Below are positions 52,488 to 61,799 of a DNA stretch of 64,000 nucleotides, in pieces. The notes beneath the pieces are model-generated. The model searched no databases and had not been told where the DNA came from. It saw nothing but the letters and a program-made list of their open reading frames with translations. Source of the stretch: Planococcus glaciei (GTDB lineage: Bacteria; Bacillota; Bacilli; Bacillales_A; Planococcaceae); contig NZ_FNDC01000012.1 in assembly GCF_900099655.1 (NCBI RefSeq), positions 1-64,000 on the forward strand, written 5' to 3'. How positions within the stretch are numbered: position 1 is the stretch's first letter; every line of letters starts with the position of its first letter. Position numbers and translations under genes: made by a program.

Positions 52488-53396
52488 CTATTTGGTTTTT
52501 CCAGTGTCCAGCAACTGCTTCCAGTTTTGCGCGCCGTCTTCTGACAAATAAGCGTGCCCGCGCAATGTATAAAAAGCCAGTTCTTGCCCATCAGCCGGTT
52601 TTTGCGCAATATAGGCAATGGCGTCATCCGGCAGTTCCGGTATATCCATTTGTTCCAACGCTTCATTTTCCATAGTATACTTCATTAAAACCGCAGCTGT
52701 CCCAAAGCTTCCGTAAATCAGGCCCTCTTTTGTGAAATGCACTGCTGTGCCTCTTTCACCATCTGGCGTCAAAGCCCGGAATGTAGCCCCGGCGTCTTTT
52801 GAAAGAAAAACTCCCGCTGAAGTGGCCGCTGCCACGTAATTCGAATCGGTCGGATGAAGAGCTAAAGACGCTACGTCCCCGATAAGCCCAGCGGCCTTCA
52901 CAGGCTGCCACGTTTCCCCTTGATCGCCGCTTTTGTAAACGCCGGCTTCCAACTTGGAATTCTTTGCGGGATTAATTAAAAAGAGGTCATGGCTGTTGTA
53001 TCCTGCGGCCATCGCATGGAAATCCGTTTCTCCTTGAAAATCGATTTCTTCAATGGTTTTCCCGCCGTCTTCACTGCGCTGAATCCCCAGTGGGTTCGGC
53101 AAGTCAGAGTCTGCGCCCGGATGTCCGGATGTATAAAAGCCTTCATCGGTTGCATTGAATCCCATATAATCATGTAAATTATCCGGCGTTTCAAACCACT
53201 TGCCATCCCGGTAGATTTTCAGCCCATGATGCGAAGCGAAATACAAAGCATTTTCATCCCCAGCATAGCCCAGTCCGTGTACGTGGCTCATGCCCCCTTC
53301 AAACGGCACTTCATAAGAGTCCTCGGCTTCCCCGCTGCATGCGGCCAGCAAAAGCGCCGCCACTCCCAGTGTGAAAACCTTTATCTTTTTTGTCAT
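52488..53396 (-). CDS. Lipoprotein beta-propeller (F510_1955/sialidase-like fold)
   Basis: 302 residues. Signal with lipobox LAAC (Cys20). Repeats MSHVHGLGYAGDENALYFASHHGLKI, GIQRSEDGGKTIEEIDF and VYKSGDQGETWQPV, VFLSKDAGATFRALTPDG contain Asp-box-like S-x-D-x-G-x-T-W motifs of sialidase/BNR propellers. HVHGLG is a hallmark of the F510_1955-type family often found in copper resistance clusters. It is anchored outside the membrane. Function unknown. Divergent from ydhK, and follows the kinase pair at 81 bp upstream of the kinase start on the same strand. Confidence 0.8.
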   Translation of the reverse strand: MTKKIKVFTLGVAALLLAACSGEAEDSYEVPFEGGMSHVHGLGYAGDENALYFASHHGLKIYRDGKWFETPDNLHDYMGFNATDEGFYTSGHPGADSDLPNPLGIQRSEDGGKTIEEIDFQGETDFHAMAAGYNSHDLFLINPAKNSKLEAGVYKSGDQGETWQPVKAAGLIGDVASLALHPTDSNYVAAATSAGVFLSKDAGATFRALTPDGERGTAVHFTKEGLIYGSFGTAAVLMKYTMENEALEQMDIPELPDDAIAYIAQKPADGQELAFYTLRGHAYLSEDGAQNWKQLLDTGKTK

Positions 53397-53626
53397 GACT
53401 GTATTCCTCCAAATTCATTTTGAGCATTTTCCCGTTACCAGTTTACATTAAAATTCTTGAGTTTTTGTGCAGTTTCTTCCCAAGTAGAGCTCATTTATCT
53501 CCAATTCACCAAGCCGTCAAAATTTTTCCGCTAAAAAGCAACATGGAAATGTCATGGTTACTGCACACAAATTGCATAGTTCCCGGGTAAAGTTCTTTTA
53601 TAACTTCACAGAAAGAAGGAATCACC

Positions 53627-54208
53627 ATGCCGAAAAACAAATGGAAGACCGGAATGCTGCCGCTTTTGGCAGTTATCGCATTAAGCGCCTGCAGCACAAA
53701 CAGCGAAACTAGTGAAATGCCGATGGACAACGCACCGGAAGAACACATGAATCAGGAATCCGGCCATATGAATATGGACCATTCGGGTTCCGGAGAAGTG
53801 CCGGCAAATTTGAAGAAAGCCGAAAATCCGGCTTTTGAGGTGGGCAGCAAGGCAATAATTGAAACCGGGCATATGGAAGGAATGGAAGGTGCAGAAGCGG
53901 AAATTGTCGGTGCCTTTGACACCATCGCTTATTCGGTTTCCTATACCCCGGAAACTGGAGGCGAACCGGTGAAAAACCATAAATGGGTGATTCACGAAGA
54001 ACTTGAACAGCCAGGAGATGAACCCTTACAAGCCGGTGATAAAGCGACACTTGCAGCGGATCATATGGAAGGAATGAACGGGGCAACTGCCACCATCGAT
54101 TCAGTTGAAGAAGCAACAGTCTATATGATCGACTTCACGCCCACAACAGGCGGGGACCCGGTTACCAATCACAAATGGGTTGTTGAAAACGAATTGTCGC
54201 CAAAATAA
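53627..54208 (+). CDS. ydhK: YdhK-like lipoprotein with two DUF1541 repeats
   Basis: 193 residues. Signal peptide with lipobox LSAC (Cys22), then a Met/His/Glu-rich linker (MPMDNAPEEHMNQESGHMNMDHSG) suited to copper binding, then two DUF1541 domains that are internal duplicates: GHMEGMEGAEAEIVGA..YTPETGGEPVKNHKWVIHEE and DHMEGMNGATATIDSV..FTPTTGGDPVTNHKWVVENE. YdhK-type proteins occur in copper and envelope-stress clusters. Divergent from the propeller lipoprotein. Confidence 0.9.
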   Translation: MPKNKWKTGMLPLLAVIALSACSTNSETSEMPMDNAPEEHMNQESGHMNMDHSGSGEVPANLKKAENPAFEVGSKAIIETGHMEGMEGAEAEIVGAFDTIAYSVSYTPETGGEPVKNHKWVIHEELEQPGDEPLQAGDKATLAADHMEGMNGATATIDSVEEATVYMIDFTPTTGGDPVTNHKWVVENELSPK

Positions 54209-54241
54209 AAAGGGTTGATCAAAGTTTCTAAAAAACAGTTA

Positions 54242-54286
54242 AAAAGGCAGGCTAAGCGGTTTTTTTCTCCCGCTTGGCCTGCCTTT
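54242..54286 (+). terminator. Terminator after ydhK
   Basis: AAAGGCAGGC.AAGCGG / CCGCTT.GCCTGCCTTT stem with T-run in the loop and flank. Confidence 0.85.
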
Positions 54287-54574
54287 CCCATTCTCCAAAA
54301 GACTTCATCTTCCTTCCTGCTAATTTCTCTGCAGCCATGTATTTCAAATCTTCCAGTATGATTTTAAACTTAATCAAATTCTCAAAATATATTTCATATC
54401 TTACTATCTTCCTCAAGGCCAATCGGATAAACTAAAGAGACATGGGAATATATGCCTTTTACAATTAACTGAAAAAGTTTTCCGAGCATCCGAGGTCTGT
54501 CAATCAACAGCCTATTAATATGTTTATTTCATTTGAACCGCCACGCTTTAATTACCGGAGGGAGATCTTTAGTT
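54287..54574. other. Leader of the GGDEF gene; no gene
   Basis: No convincing frame. The upstream sequence carries possible promoter boxes near 54450. A short upstream frame start (54533) in frame with the GGDEF gene is rejected as above. Confidence 0.4.
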
Positions 54575-56995
54575 ATGAAGTACTTTTCAGAAGAAAAAGG
54601 CCAGGGTATTCTGGCTTCTACCGCTCTTTTTGACTTGATCAAAGACCCTGTTTTTTTAATGGAGAAAGACGCTGATTCCTTCCGTTATGCCTATGTAAAT
54701 CCATCTGCTTTGGCACTTATGCCAACACAGGATCTTATTGGCAAACGCATTGAAGATGTGCTGTCGCCGGAACACAGCAGAACTGTCATTCACTTCCATC
54801 AGAAAGCCCAATCCTCAAAGAAATCGATAGAATTTATGGAAGGCATTGAGACGGAACACGGTGAGTTTATCGGCGAGACCGTGCTCAATCCGATTGTTGC
54901 CGAAAATGGGGAATGCCGTTACATACTCGCTGTCATCAGAGATGCCACAGAACGGGAACTAAAAGAACGGGCGCTGCAAAAAACGCGAAAAGAAATTGAA
55001 ATTGAACGGAAAAGATTGAATTCGCTTATCGAAAACAATGCAAATGCGGTATTTGAATTTGACCACAATAAAATTTTCATCCGCAGCAATCAGATGGTGA
55101 CCGAGGCTATCGGTTTCAGCGAAGAAGAACTGCTCGGCAAATCCATTGTCGGTTTGGTGCACGAATCTTGCCTGGAAAATACATTATTTCATTTTGACAA
55201 AGCGCTGGAAGGCAGTTCCGTTGAATTTGAAACAGCTGTTTACACAAAAACAGAACAGCTGCTGCAATTTTACGTCAACACCATTCCCATTATGATTGAT
55301 GGAAACGTAATCGGCGTCTATGCCATTGCAAAGGATATTACCGAACAAAAAGAAATGGAGCGTCTTCTAAGGGAAAGTGAACAACGGTACAAGTCCTTGT
55401 TTGACAACCATCCGCACGGCATTTTCACATTTGATCGAAACGGCATTTTAAAAAGCGGGAATGCCGGTGCAGAACAAATTACCGGCTATTTAATGGAAGA
55501 AATGCTGGTGCAGTCCTTTAAGCCGATCCTGCTGCAGTCTGAAATGAAAAAAATAAAGCACCATTTCTACAAAACGATTCATAATAAGCAACCGGAACGT
55601 TTCGAAATGGCTTTCCGCCATAAAAACGGCCACCTGATCGACCTTCAAGCGATGAACATCCCAATCATAGTCGATGAGCAATTGGTTGGATTACACGGCA
55701 TCGTCACCGATGTGACGGAGATGAACCGTGCCCAAAAAGCCTTGACAGAAACGAAAGAAGAGCTTGAAGTGTTCTGGAAAAATTCCACGGATCCTATTTT
55801 TTATATTGATACAAAAGGCGACATCCTGAAAGTGAATCCGGCGTTTGAAGAAATCTTTGGTTTTACGGAAGAAGAAATGATTTCCGGTAGAGGAACCATT
55901 ATTCCTCCGCACATGGTCAAAGACCAATTCGAGATTGTCGAAAGAATTCTGAATGGCGAAACGGTAAACTCTCATGACACCATCCGCATGACGAAATCCG
56001 GGCAACCGCTCAACATCATCTCTTCTTATACCCCGGTGCGAAATGCGGAAAAAGAAATCATTGGAGCCACCATCATTTATAAAAATGTGACGGAACTTAA
56101 AAAAGCCGAAAAGGAACTGCAAAAAAGCCAAGAGAAATACAAGATCATAACCGAAAGCACATTCGATATCATCACCTTGATCAACCTTTCCGGACTGATT
56201 GAATACGTCTCGCCCGCCAACGAAAAAATACTGGGCTACCCGGACCATGTTTATATCGGCAGCCCCTTTACGATGAATGTCCACCCGGAAGATGCGTTCG
56301 ATTTAATGGAAAGCGTGACATCGCTGGTTGACGGCGGAAAGCCGGCCACTATTGAAATCCGTTATTTGCACCGGGACGGCCATTATATCTGGATGGAAGT
56401 TTCCCCTACTCCCGTTATTGAAAACGGGCAAGTGAAACGCTTATTCACTATTGCCCGCGATATCACGGAGCGGAAGAGGCTTCAGGACAAGATCGCGAAA
56501 ATGGCTTTTTACGATCATTTATCCGGCATCCCCAACCGCAGAACGTTTGATGACAAGCTGCAAAAAGCCATTGACCAAGCCAAACGGTCCGGCAAAAAAG
56601 TGGCCATCCTCATGCTCGACGGGCGCAAATTCAAACAAATCAATGACCGCTTTGGCCACGATGCAGGAGATGCTGTCATCAAGGAAATGGCAAACCGGCT
56701 CCAAGCTTGTGTCCGCCCGATTGATACTGCGGCGCGCTTAGGCGGAGATGAAATGGGAGTGGTATTGCCTGAACTCAGCTCCAAGAGAGAAGCCGAAAAC
56801 ATGGCACAACGGATTTTAAAGTCCTTTGAAACGCCGCTGGTCTTCAATGGCTTTGAAATCAAAATAGGAGCAGGAATCGGCATTTCCCTTTACCCAGACC
56901 ACACGCTAAACGAAAAACAACTGATCAAATATGCGGACATGGCTTTATACGAAGCCAAAAAATCAGAGCAGGACGACTATAAAATTTACAAGTAA
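54575..56995 (+). CDS. Multi-PAS diguanylate cyclase-like (GGDEF) protein
   Basis: 806 residues from ATG 54575 (GGGAG about 10 bp upstream). Four to five PAS/PAC modules (about 15-130, 150-265, 275-390, 395-515, 520-645; for example VFLMEKDADSFRYAYVNPS, IIPPHMVKDQFEIVERILNG, DITEQKEMERLLRESEQRY) precede a GGDEF domain (650-806). No membrane helix, so cytosolic. The signature reads GGDEM rather than GGDEF, and DxD reads DGR (ILMLDGRKFKQINDRFGHD); guanine-binding residues ND and the RxxD inhibitory site (RPID) are kept. Activity may be reduced. No phosphodiesterase domain is attached. Confidence 0.88.
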   Translation: MKYFSEEKGQGILASTALFDLIKDPVFLMEKDADSFRYAYVNPSALALMPTQDLIGKRIEDVLSPEHSRTVIHFHQKAQSSKKSIEFMEGIETEHGEFIGETVLNPIVAENGECRYILAVIRDATERELKERALQKTRKEIEIERKRLNSLIENNANAVFEFDHNKIFIRSNQMVTEAIGFSEEELLGKSIVGLVHESCLENTLFHFDKALEGSSVEFETAVYTKTEQLLQFYVNTIPIMIDGNVIGVYAIAKDITEQKEMERLLRESEQRYKSLFDNHPHGIFTFDRNGILKSGNAGAEQITGYLMEEMLVQSFKPILLQSEMKKIKHHFYKTIHNKQPERFEMAFRHKNGHLIDLQAMNIPIIVDEQLVGLHGIVTDVTEMNRAQKALTETKEELEVFWKNSTDPIFYIDTKGDILKVNPAFEEIFGFTEEEMISGRGTIIPPHMVKDQFEIVERILNGETVNSHDTIRMTKSGQPLNIISSYTPVRNAEKEIIGATIIYKNVTELKKAEKELQKSQEKYKIITESTFDIITLINLSGLIEYVSPANEKILGYPDHVYIGSPFTMNVHPEDAFDLMESVTSLVDGGKPATIEIRYLHRDGHYIWMEVSPTPVIENGQVKRLFTIARDITERKRLQDKIAKMAFYDHLSGIPNRRTFDDKLQKAIDQAKRSGKKVAILMLDGRKFKQINDRFGHDAGDAVIKEMANRLQACVRPIDTAARLGGDEMGVVLPELSSKREAENMAQRILKSFETPLVFNGFEIKIGAGIGISLYPDHTLNEKQLIKYADMALYEAKKSEQDDYKIYK

Positions 56996-57195
56996 CGCTG
57001 CAAGGCTTTTCTTTGGCTGCTTCCTTTCCTATAGTTGCCTAAATTCAGCGGTTGCCGCTTTGATTGCTTCAAAAGCAGATATCTTACTCTTTTTATGGCC
57101 ATCTCTTAGGAAATTGTGCATTCCTGCAGGTTATTGAAGCCGGCAGAACGGGTATAGGATATCCGAGACGTCAATTACACGGAGGAGGAAATCGC

Positions 57196-57672
57196 ATGGA
57201 CTCTGCTATTTGGTGGTACATAGCACTCGCAATAGTTGTGGTGGGGCTAATCATTGCAGGAATCGGAGTTTTCTTATTTATAAAAGGAATGAAAGAACCG
57301 ATGAAAGAAATCAAAGGTTCAGCTGACAATTTAAAAGGGCGCATGGACAAGCTCAAACTGGAAACCTCGAGCCTGTCGCATACGGCGAATGAATTGAAAG
57401 AAGACATGCAAGTGAAATCCGAAAAAGTTACGGTGTTCGTGGACGCTGCTAAAGGCACAAAAAATTCAGTACTCGATTTGAATTCAGCCGTCCGGACGCA
57501 GACAGTCAATATCGCGTCACGAGTGGATAACGACAGACAAAGCGTGGTCCAGGCCGATCAGTGGAGCGATACCGTCATCGGTTTACTCAACTTCTGGCAG
57601 GACCGCAAAGCGGCTAAAAAGAGCCAGTCTGACCATTTGTTGATCCCTATTTCGGGCAAGCGCCCGCAATAA
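57196..57672 (+). CDS. DUF948 membrane protein (YtxG-like)
   Basis: 158 residues from ATG 57196 (GGAGGAGG upstream). One N-terminal helix (WWYIALAIVVVGLIIAGIGVFLFI) then a long helical tail with spaced hydrophobics (KEIKGSADNLKGRMDKLKLETSSLSHTANELKEDMQVKSEKV) typical of DUF948/YtxG proteins, which are general-stress-related membrane proteins in Bacillus. Function otherwise unknown. Confidence 0.8.
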   Translation: MDSAIWWYIALAIVVVGLIIAGIGVFLFIKGMKEPMKEIKGSADNLKGRMDKLKLETSSLSHTANELKEDMQVKSEKVTVFVDAAKGTKNSVLDLNSAVRTQTVNIASRVDNDRQSVVQADQWSDTVIGLLNFWQDRKAAKKSQSDHLLIPISGKRPQ

Positions 57673-57682
57673 CAATAAAACA

Positions 57683-57728
57683 AGCGCATTCAAAAAGGCA
57701 GCCCTGGGGCTGCCTTTTTGAATGCGCT
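57683..57728. terminator. Very strong bidirectional terminator
   Basis: AGCGCATTC AAAAAGGCAGCC / GGCTGCCTTTTT GAATGCGCT, a perfect stem of about 21 bp around a 5-base loop, between the DUF948 gene and its convergent neighbour. Confidence 0.92.
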
Positions 57729-57776
57729 GATACGTATATTTTTCAGTTAATAAAAATGGAGCTGTGGTCTTGGGAA

Positions 57777-58079
57777 TCAGAGATTTCTTTCCGACTGGCG
57801 GAACGCCGAAACGGCTGATTGCAATTCAATTTTTGCTTCATCGACAAGTTTGCCGATCATTAAGTCGTGCTCTAATTCCGGTCGGTTATACTCAACATTC
57901 AATTCGATTTCTGAATCGTAAGGAGAATCGATCGCTGTTATTTTCACTAAACTCGTCAAATCGGTAAAGGTTTCATTATCGTTCCAGCCTTGAATCTCCA
58001 CTTCCCAAAAAGGAACGCCCTCTTCAGTCAGACCTTGGCCGATGCCGTCATCAAGTTCGATGTATTTCCAAAATTTCAT
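57777..58079 (-). CDS. Hypothetical protein
   Basis: 100 residues from ATG 58079; a frame to 58181 begins with hydrophobic residues but lacks a ribosome site. Sequence KFWKYIELDDGIGQGLTEEGVPFWEVEIQGW..IELNVEYNRPELEHDLMIGKL suggests a compact alpha/beta protein, no known family. No partner. Confidence 0.55.
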   Translation of the reverse strand: MKFWKYIELDDGIGQGLTEEGVPFWEVEIQGWNDNETFTDLTSLVKITAIDSPYDSEIELNVEYNRPELEHDLMIGKLVDEAKIELQSAVSAFRQSERNL

Positions 58080-58229
58080 CAGACTACCCGCTTTCAAATG
58101 TTGTTGGTCACCTAGTGTCAAAGATAGCACAAACCCCAATATACCATACACCAAATCCAATAGATGAGTTAATTTTGTCATTCTCCTAACTATTCATCCC
58201 GACGCGATGAATTTCCTGCTTATAGCCCG

Positions 58230-58643
58230 TTATTGCACCCGGATAAACTCTGCCTCATAGTCCTTGTTCTCGCATCCGGTCAAAATATAATCCGGTTTAT
58301 CACCTGTTTCTACAGCTTTAAACTCTGCACATATGGTTTCGATGACTTCCCCGGAGCCATACTGATCTTCCCTTGAATCGTAGACGGACTGGATCGCCTG
58401 GCCGTCAAATTCAAGGTCCTGGTAGATTGGATCGCCTTCCGTTGTATAGAATATCACTTTTATATGGTCCGGTTCCCGTTGCTGGAAATTTTGCAAAAAA
58501 CGGTCCAAGCGACCAAAGTTCTCCTTGTCACCTGAGTTCGCTATTGTAACGGTATCCTCTTCCGGAAAAGAATCATGCTCGTTTTGGCAGCCGGACAGCA
58601 ACAAACAAGCCATGAATATGACCCCTGCCTTTTTCATCTTCAA
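58230..58643 (-). CDS. DUF4362 lipoprotein
   Basis: 137 residues. Signal with lipobox LSGC (Cys19). The domain matches DUF4362: GRLDRFLQNFQQREPDHIKVIFYTTEGDPIYQDLEFDGQAIQSVYDSREDQYGSGE and a C-terminal YILTGCENK. Surface lipoprotein, function unknown. Confidence 0.85.
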   Translation of the reverse strand: MKMKKAGVIFMACLLLSGCQNEHDSFPEEDTVTIANSGDKENFGRLDRFLQNFQQREPDHIKVIFYTTEGDPIYQDLEFDGQAIQSVYDSREDQYGSGEVIETICAEFKAVETGDKPDYILTGCENKDYEAEFIRVQ

Positions 58644-58754
58644 TCTTCCTCTCCTCCTATTTTCGCTTGACCTGCTGAAAATAGATTGATAAGCGCAGTT
58701 TTATTGATATGATAAAGAAGCAATCACCTTACAGAAAATAGGAGAAATTCATTT

Positions 58755-59297
58755 ATGGGAAAAAGGATATTTTTTGTAATGCTCGCTGTATGCTTTTTGC
58801 TGTTCTCTTTGTTTCCCATCTACTCTTTTTCGATGTCCCATGAACCTGTTCCGAGCAAAAGATAAGTTGAAAAAACCGTAGCTGCCTATGATCTTCAAAA
58901 ATTCGGACCGGTAGAAGGCACCTTTTTGCATACACCGAAGAACTACGGCTTTTACAACAAACATCGCCTTTACATAGTCGAACAGTCTTTTGGAGACAAT
59001 GAAGAATTCAGCAATCGGTATGCGGTTATTGAATCAGGCGAAGCGTTAACTGCAGAAGATAAAGCTGCCCTGCATCTTTATGCCAAAAGGGGAAATCTAT
59101 TGAACGGTTTGGAATACAAATCAAAGCATAAGATGCGCGTTTATCAGGACGGTGAAGCTATCAAAGAAGAATGGCTTATAAAAGCGGTTTTCTCTTTAAA
59201 GGAAGGCAAGTCCTTGTCGTTTATTCCGTTGGCGAATCCGGGAGATTCGGGATTCAATTTGTTGGGAGAAGGGTACAAAAAGTTTCTGGATTTCTAG
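58755..59297 (+). pseudogene. Signal-anchored hypothetical gene broken by an in-frame stop
   Basis: The frame starts at ATG 58755 (AGGAG 10 bp upstream) with a hydrophobic signal/anchor (FFVMLAVCFLLFSLFPIYSF), continues PVPSKR and hits TAA at 58863-58865 (codon 37). The same frame continues without further stops to 59297 (VEKTVAAYDLQKFGPVEGTF..., a ~145-residue domain). Restoring one codon would give an ordinary 181-codon gene. So it is a point-mutated pseudogene, a stop readthrough candidate or a sequencing error. Confidence 0.75.
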
Positions 59298-59315
59298 TAG
59301 GCACTCCAATGTTAT

Positions 59316-60155
59316 CTATAGAAAATTGTATTCGTCCTCATTTAAAACTTGATAAAGCAGCACTTGCTGTTCTGTAAAGGCGATGAAGTGGCAGGATTCT
59401 GAAGGATCGAGCCCTCTTGCTCTTTCCTGCAGCGTGCCTATTAATTGCGGTTCCTGTTCCCCGATTTCCAATTGGTATAATTCTCGATTTGAATTATAGG
59501 GATCAAAAAAATAGGCAAACTTTCCTCTAATGCAAAGGCCATGTGAACCGCGCAGCTTCTCCGGAACGGAATAGGAACGAGAAGTCCGTTCTTTCGGATT
59601 CACCAGCACTAGCGGAAAATCGGTGTACGGGAAAAGCCAGAGCGTGGACCCTTTTCCTTTGCTTATCGCATAGCAATCAAATATTTCCGGGCTATCCAAT
59701 AAATCGGAGTGATACCTGAATAGTACTTTTCCTGTCACATCAAATAGCACGAGCCCTTCGGTCGAAATGCCAGTCCCCATTGTTCCTTCATCGAAATAGC
59801 TGACCCAGATGCCTTCTTTTCCAACCGCTATGCTTTCGGTTGCCATTCCGCCATGAAAGGAATGGATAATTTCTCCATTCAAATTCATCACAAACAAGTT
59901 TTCCTCTCCATTTTCATCGCCATATGCTGCAACCAGGATCGTATTGCGATCAATCCATCTGATGAAGCCCAGCTCTTCTGACGGCAAGCAAATAGGCACT
60001 TCCTTTTCATTTACAAGTACTTCCCTTTTCTTTTCTTTCTTCAAAAGCAAAGCAAGCCCGCAGCCTTCTTTCCAGTCTGCGTCAAGGATTTCCTGATGGA
60101 TTGCTGGTGGCACGTCTACCGAGTAAATAATTTCTTCGATCAGTTTTTCGTTCAT
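59316..60155 (-). CDS. Hypothetical beta-propeller-like protein
   Basis: 279 residues from ATG 60155 (AGGGG upstream). Blade-like strands: GFIRWIDRNTILVAAYGDENGEENLFVMNLNGEIIHSF, ESIAVGKEGIWVSYFDEG, STLWLFPYTDFPLVLVNPKE, HGLCIRGKFAYFFDPYNSN. No signal peptide. Family not recognised; could be a small regulatory or sensing protein. Confidence 0.65.
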   Translation of the reverse strand: MNEKLIEEIIYSVDVPPAIHQEILDADWKEGCGLALLLKKEKKREVLVNEKEVPICLPSEELGFIRWIDRNTILVAAYGDENGEENLFVMNLNGEIIHSFHGGMATESIAVGKEGIWVSYFDEGTMGTGISTEGLVLFDVTGKVLFRYHSDLLDSPEIFDCYAISKGKGSTLWLFPYTDFPLVLVNPKERTSRSYSVPEKLRGSHGLCIRGKFAYFFDPYNSNRELYQLEIGEQEPQLIGTLQERARGLDPSESCHFIAFTEQQVLLYQVLNEDEYNFL

Positions 60156-60238
60156 CGTTACGCCCCTTTCGACTATCATCTTCCTTCAGCCAGTTTGCAC
60201 CGCAAAATTGAATATCAGATTTTTATCCAGTGAACCAA

Positions 60239-60631
60239 TCAGGATTTATACAGATTCATCTTTGCGCTTGTAATTACAATGCTTTCGCAATAAAAGTTCA
60301 GCAAGTCATCTTCATAGTCTTCTATCAGGTAGCGGCGTTCTTTTTCGAATCCCGATTCTTTAAAATTGCGTATGTTAAATCCGGATATCTGGTTAAATGC
60401 ACTCCCAAAACCACTCAATTTGAGGGAAGATACATTGTTAAACTTCAGGATCATTTCGAATTGTCCTTCTGCCTCTTCAGAACAAAATGACATATCCAAA
60501 ACGGATATTTTCTCACAAGCAGGTGTGTACGCTTCGTAGTATTGAAAAGATTCGATTCTCAGTATAGTAGGCGGCTTAAATTTAGGAAGCAGTTTTGCTA
60601 ATTCGATTTCTTCATACCAGGTTTTAGTCAT
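60239..60631 (-). CDS. Hypothetical protein, possibly immunity-like (Imm50-type)
   Basis: 130 residues. Strand-rich sequence with MILKFNNVSSLKLSGFGSAFNQISGF and a C-terminal DDLLNFYCESIVITSAKMNLY. The pattern is loosely like Imm50-type immunity proteins, where a hydrophobic strand pair precedes a FxCxxIxI motif, but this is a weak resemblance. No toxin gene is seen nearby. Confidence 0.5.
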   Translation of the reverse strand: MTKTWYEEIELAKLLPKFKPPTILRIESFQYYEAYTPACEKISVLDMSFCSEEAEGQFEMILKFNNVSSLKLSGFGSAFNQISGFNIRNFKESGFEKERRYLIEDYEDDLLNFYCESIVITSAKMNLYKS

Positions 60632-60811
60632 GGTTGCTTCCTTTCAAAGATTTTTTGTCATGAGATTAATTAATCACGTTTGACTTTTTATTTTACCTTG
60701 ATTCTATCGGCCTGCTTTTCCAGACCTTTAAACCATTGGCATTTCCTTTCTCCTGTTCTAACTGCTACATTCGATTCAAGCAGTCCACAAAAAGAATGAA
60801 CTTGGATTTGA

Positions 60812-61162
60812 TTAGTTAAAATTATTTATTTCCATATGGAGCCAACTGATTCCACTAACTGTGGACGCAGAGCATACCACTTCAAAGGCGACTTGGCTCT
60901 CGTTCATAACAGGTCCGATCACATAATTTTCATTGCCTAGACGTGCAGCTAGTTGAAGCACTTCGAATACGGCTTCTTCCGGCCGCTCCAATACTAGAGG
61001 GGTGCTTCCGAACAACTCGTATTGCGTATGGTCTTTCCAATAGCTATCGAGAGATTGAATATCCATCTCTCCAATGTGCAATATCAGTTTATTTATCACC
61101 TTGTTTGCTTTTTCTTTGGTTTTTGCATCAATGATGATATGCCAAGAAATTGTTTTAAACAT
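60812..61162 (-). CDS. Hypothetical protein
   Basis: 116 residues. ISWHIIIDAKTKEKANKVINKLILHIG looks like an alpha/beta sandwich strand-helix unit, and the C-terminus (ESQVAFEVVCSASTVSGISWLHMEI) is strand-rich. No family recognised. It sits with other lone small genes. Confidence 0.55.
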   Translation of the reverse strand: MFKTISWHIIIDAKTKEKANKVINKLILHIGEMDIQSLDSYWKDHTQYELFGSTPLVLERPEEAVFEVLQLAARLGNENYVIGPVMNESQVAFEVVCSASTVSGISWLHMEINNFN

Positions 61163-61253
61163 ACGCTTTGCTCCTGTTTCTTTTCTAGAGGTATTTGATA
61201 CTTGAACACCGCAATTTTTTCATATACATGTTTATTTAAAGTATGGTTTTACT

Positions 61254-61754
61254 TCATTTCAGCTTCAAGTTATACAGAAGTTCCAGTACATCGCTATGAA
61301 GGGCTTGCTGCCTTTCGATTTCGTTTAACTGCTCTTTTACCTGCAGAAGGGCTGCCAACAGAAATTCATCAGGCACTTCACCCGCCATCGATTCAAGCAG
61401 ATGATAAGCGGTAGCTTGAACTTCAAAACCTCCCGATAGGAAAAGGTGAACAATGGTTTTCAGATGTGCCGAACAGTCGAAAACCTCTAAAGCATACAGG
61501 AGCGTTCCACGATTGTTTAGCGTTTTTGGATGGTTCAGCAGTTCAATTAAAGGCAAGACTGCAGCTTCATCACCAATATCCCGCAACGCTACAGCAATCG
61601 TGTTTCTTAAAGCGGGGTCTTCTGTTTCCCTTAAATGCCTAATAAAAAGCGGGACGGCACTTGAAAGTTCATGCGGTTCGTGCGCATCGATGATTTCCTC
61701 CAGAAGTTCCATATCGCAGTTTTTTAGAGCTTCTTCCAATAAGTTGAAGTCCAT
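61254..61754 (-). CDS. HEAT-repeat protein
   Basis: 166 residues of helix pairs: ELSSAVPLFIRHLRETEDPALRNTIAVALRDIGDEAAVLPLIELLNHPKTLNNRGTLLYAL and the following repeats show the P/A-L-x-x-L spacing of HEAT/PBS-lyase-type repeats. An adaptor or scaffold is likely. Function unknown. No operon partner. Confidence 0.75.
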   Translation of the reverse strand: MDFNLLEEALKNCDMELLEEIIDAHEPHELSSAVPLFIRHLRETEDPALRNTIAVALRDIGDEAAVLPLIELLNHPKTLNNRGTLLYALEVFDCSAHLKTIVHLFLSGGFEVQATAYHLLESMAGEVPDEFLLAALLQVKEQLNEIERQQALHSDVLELLYNLKLK

Positions 61755-61799
61755 TTTGTTCCCCCTTTATGCGTTCATGGTGCTATGTAGTGCGATGCC

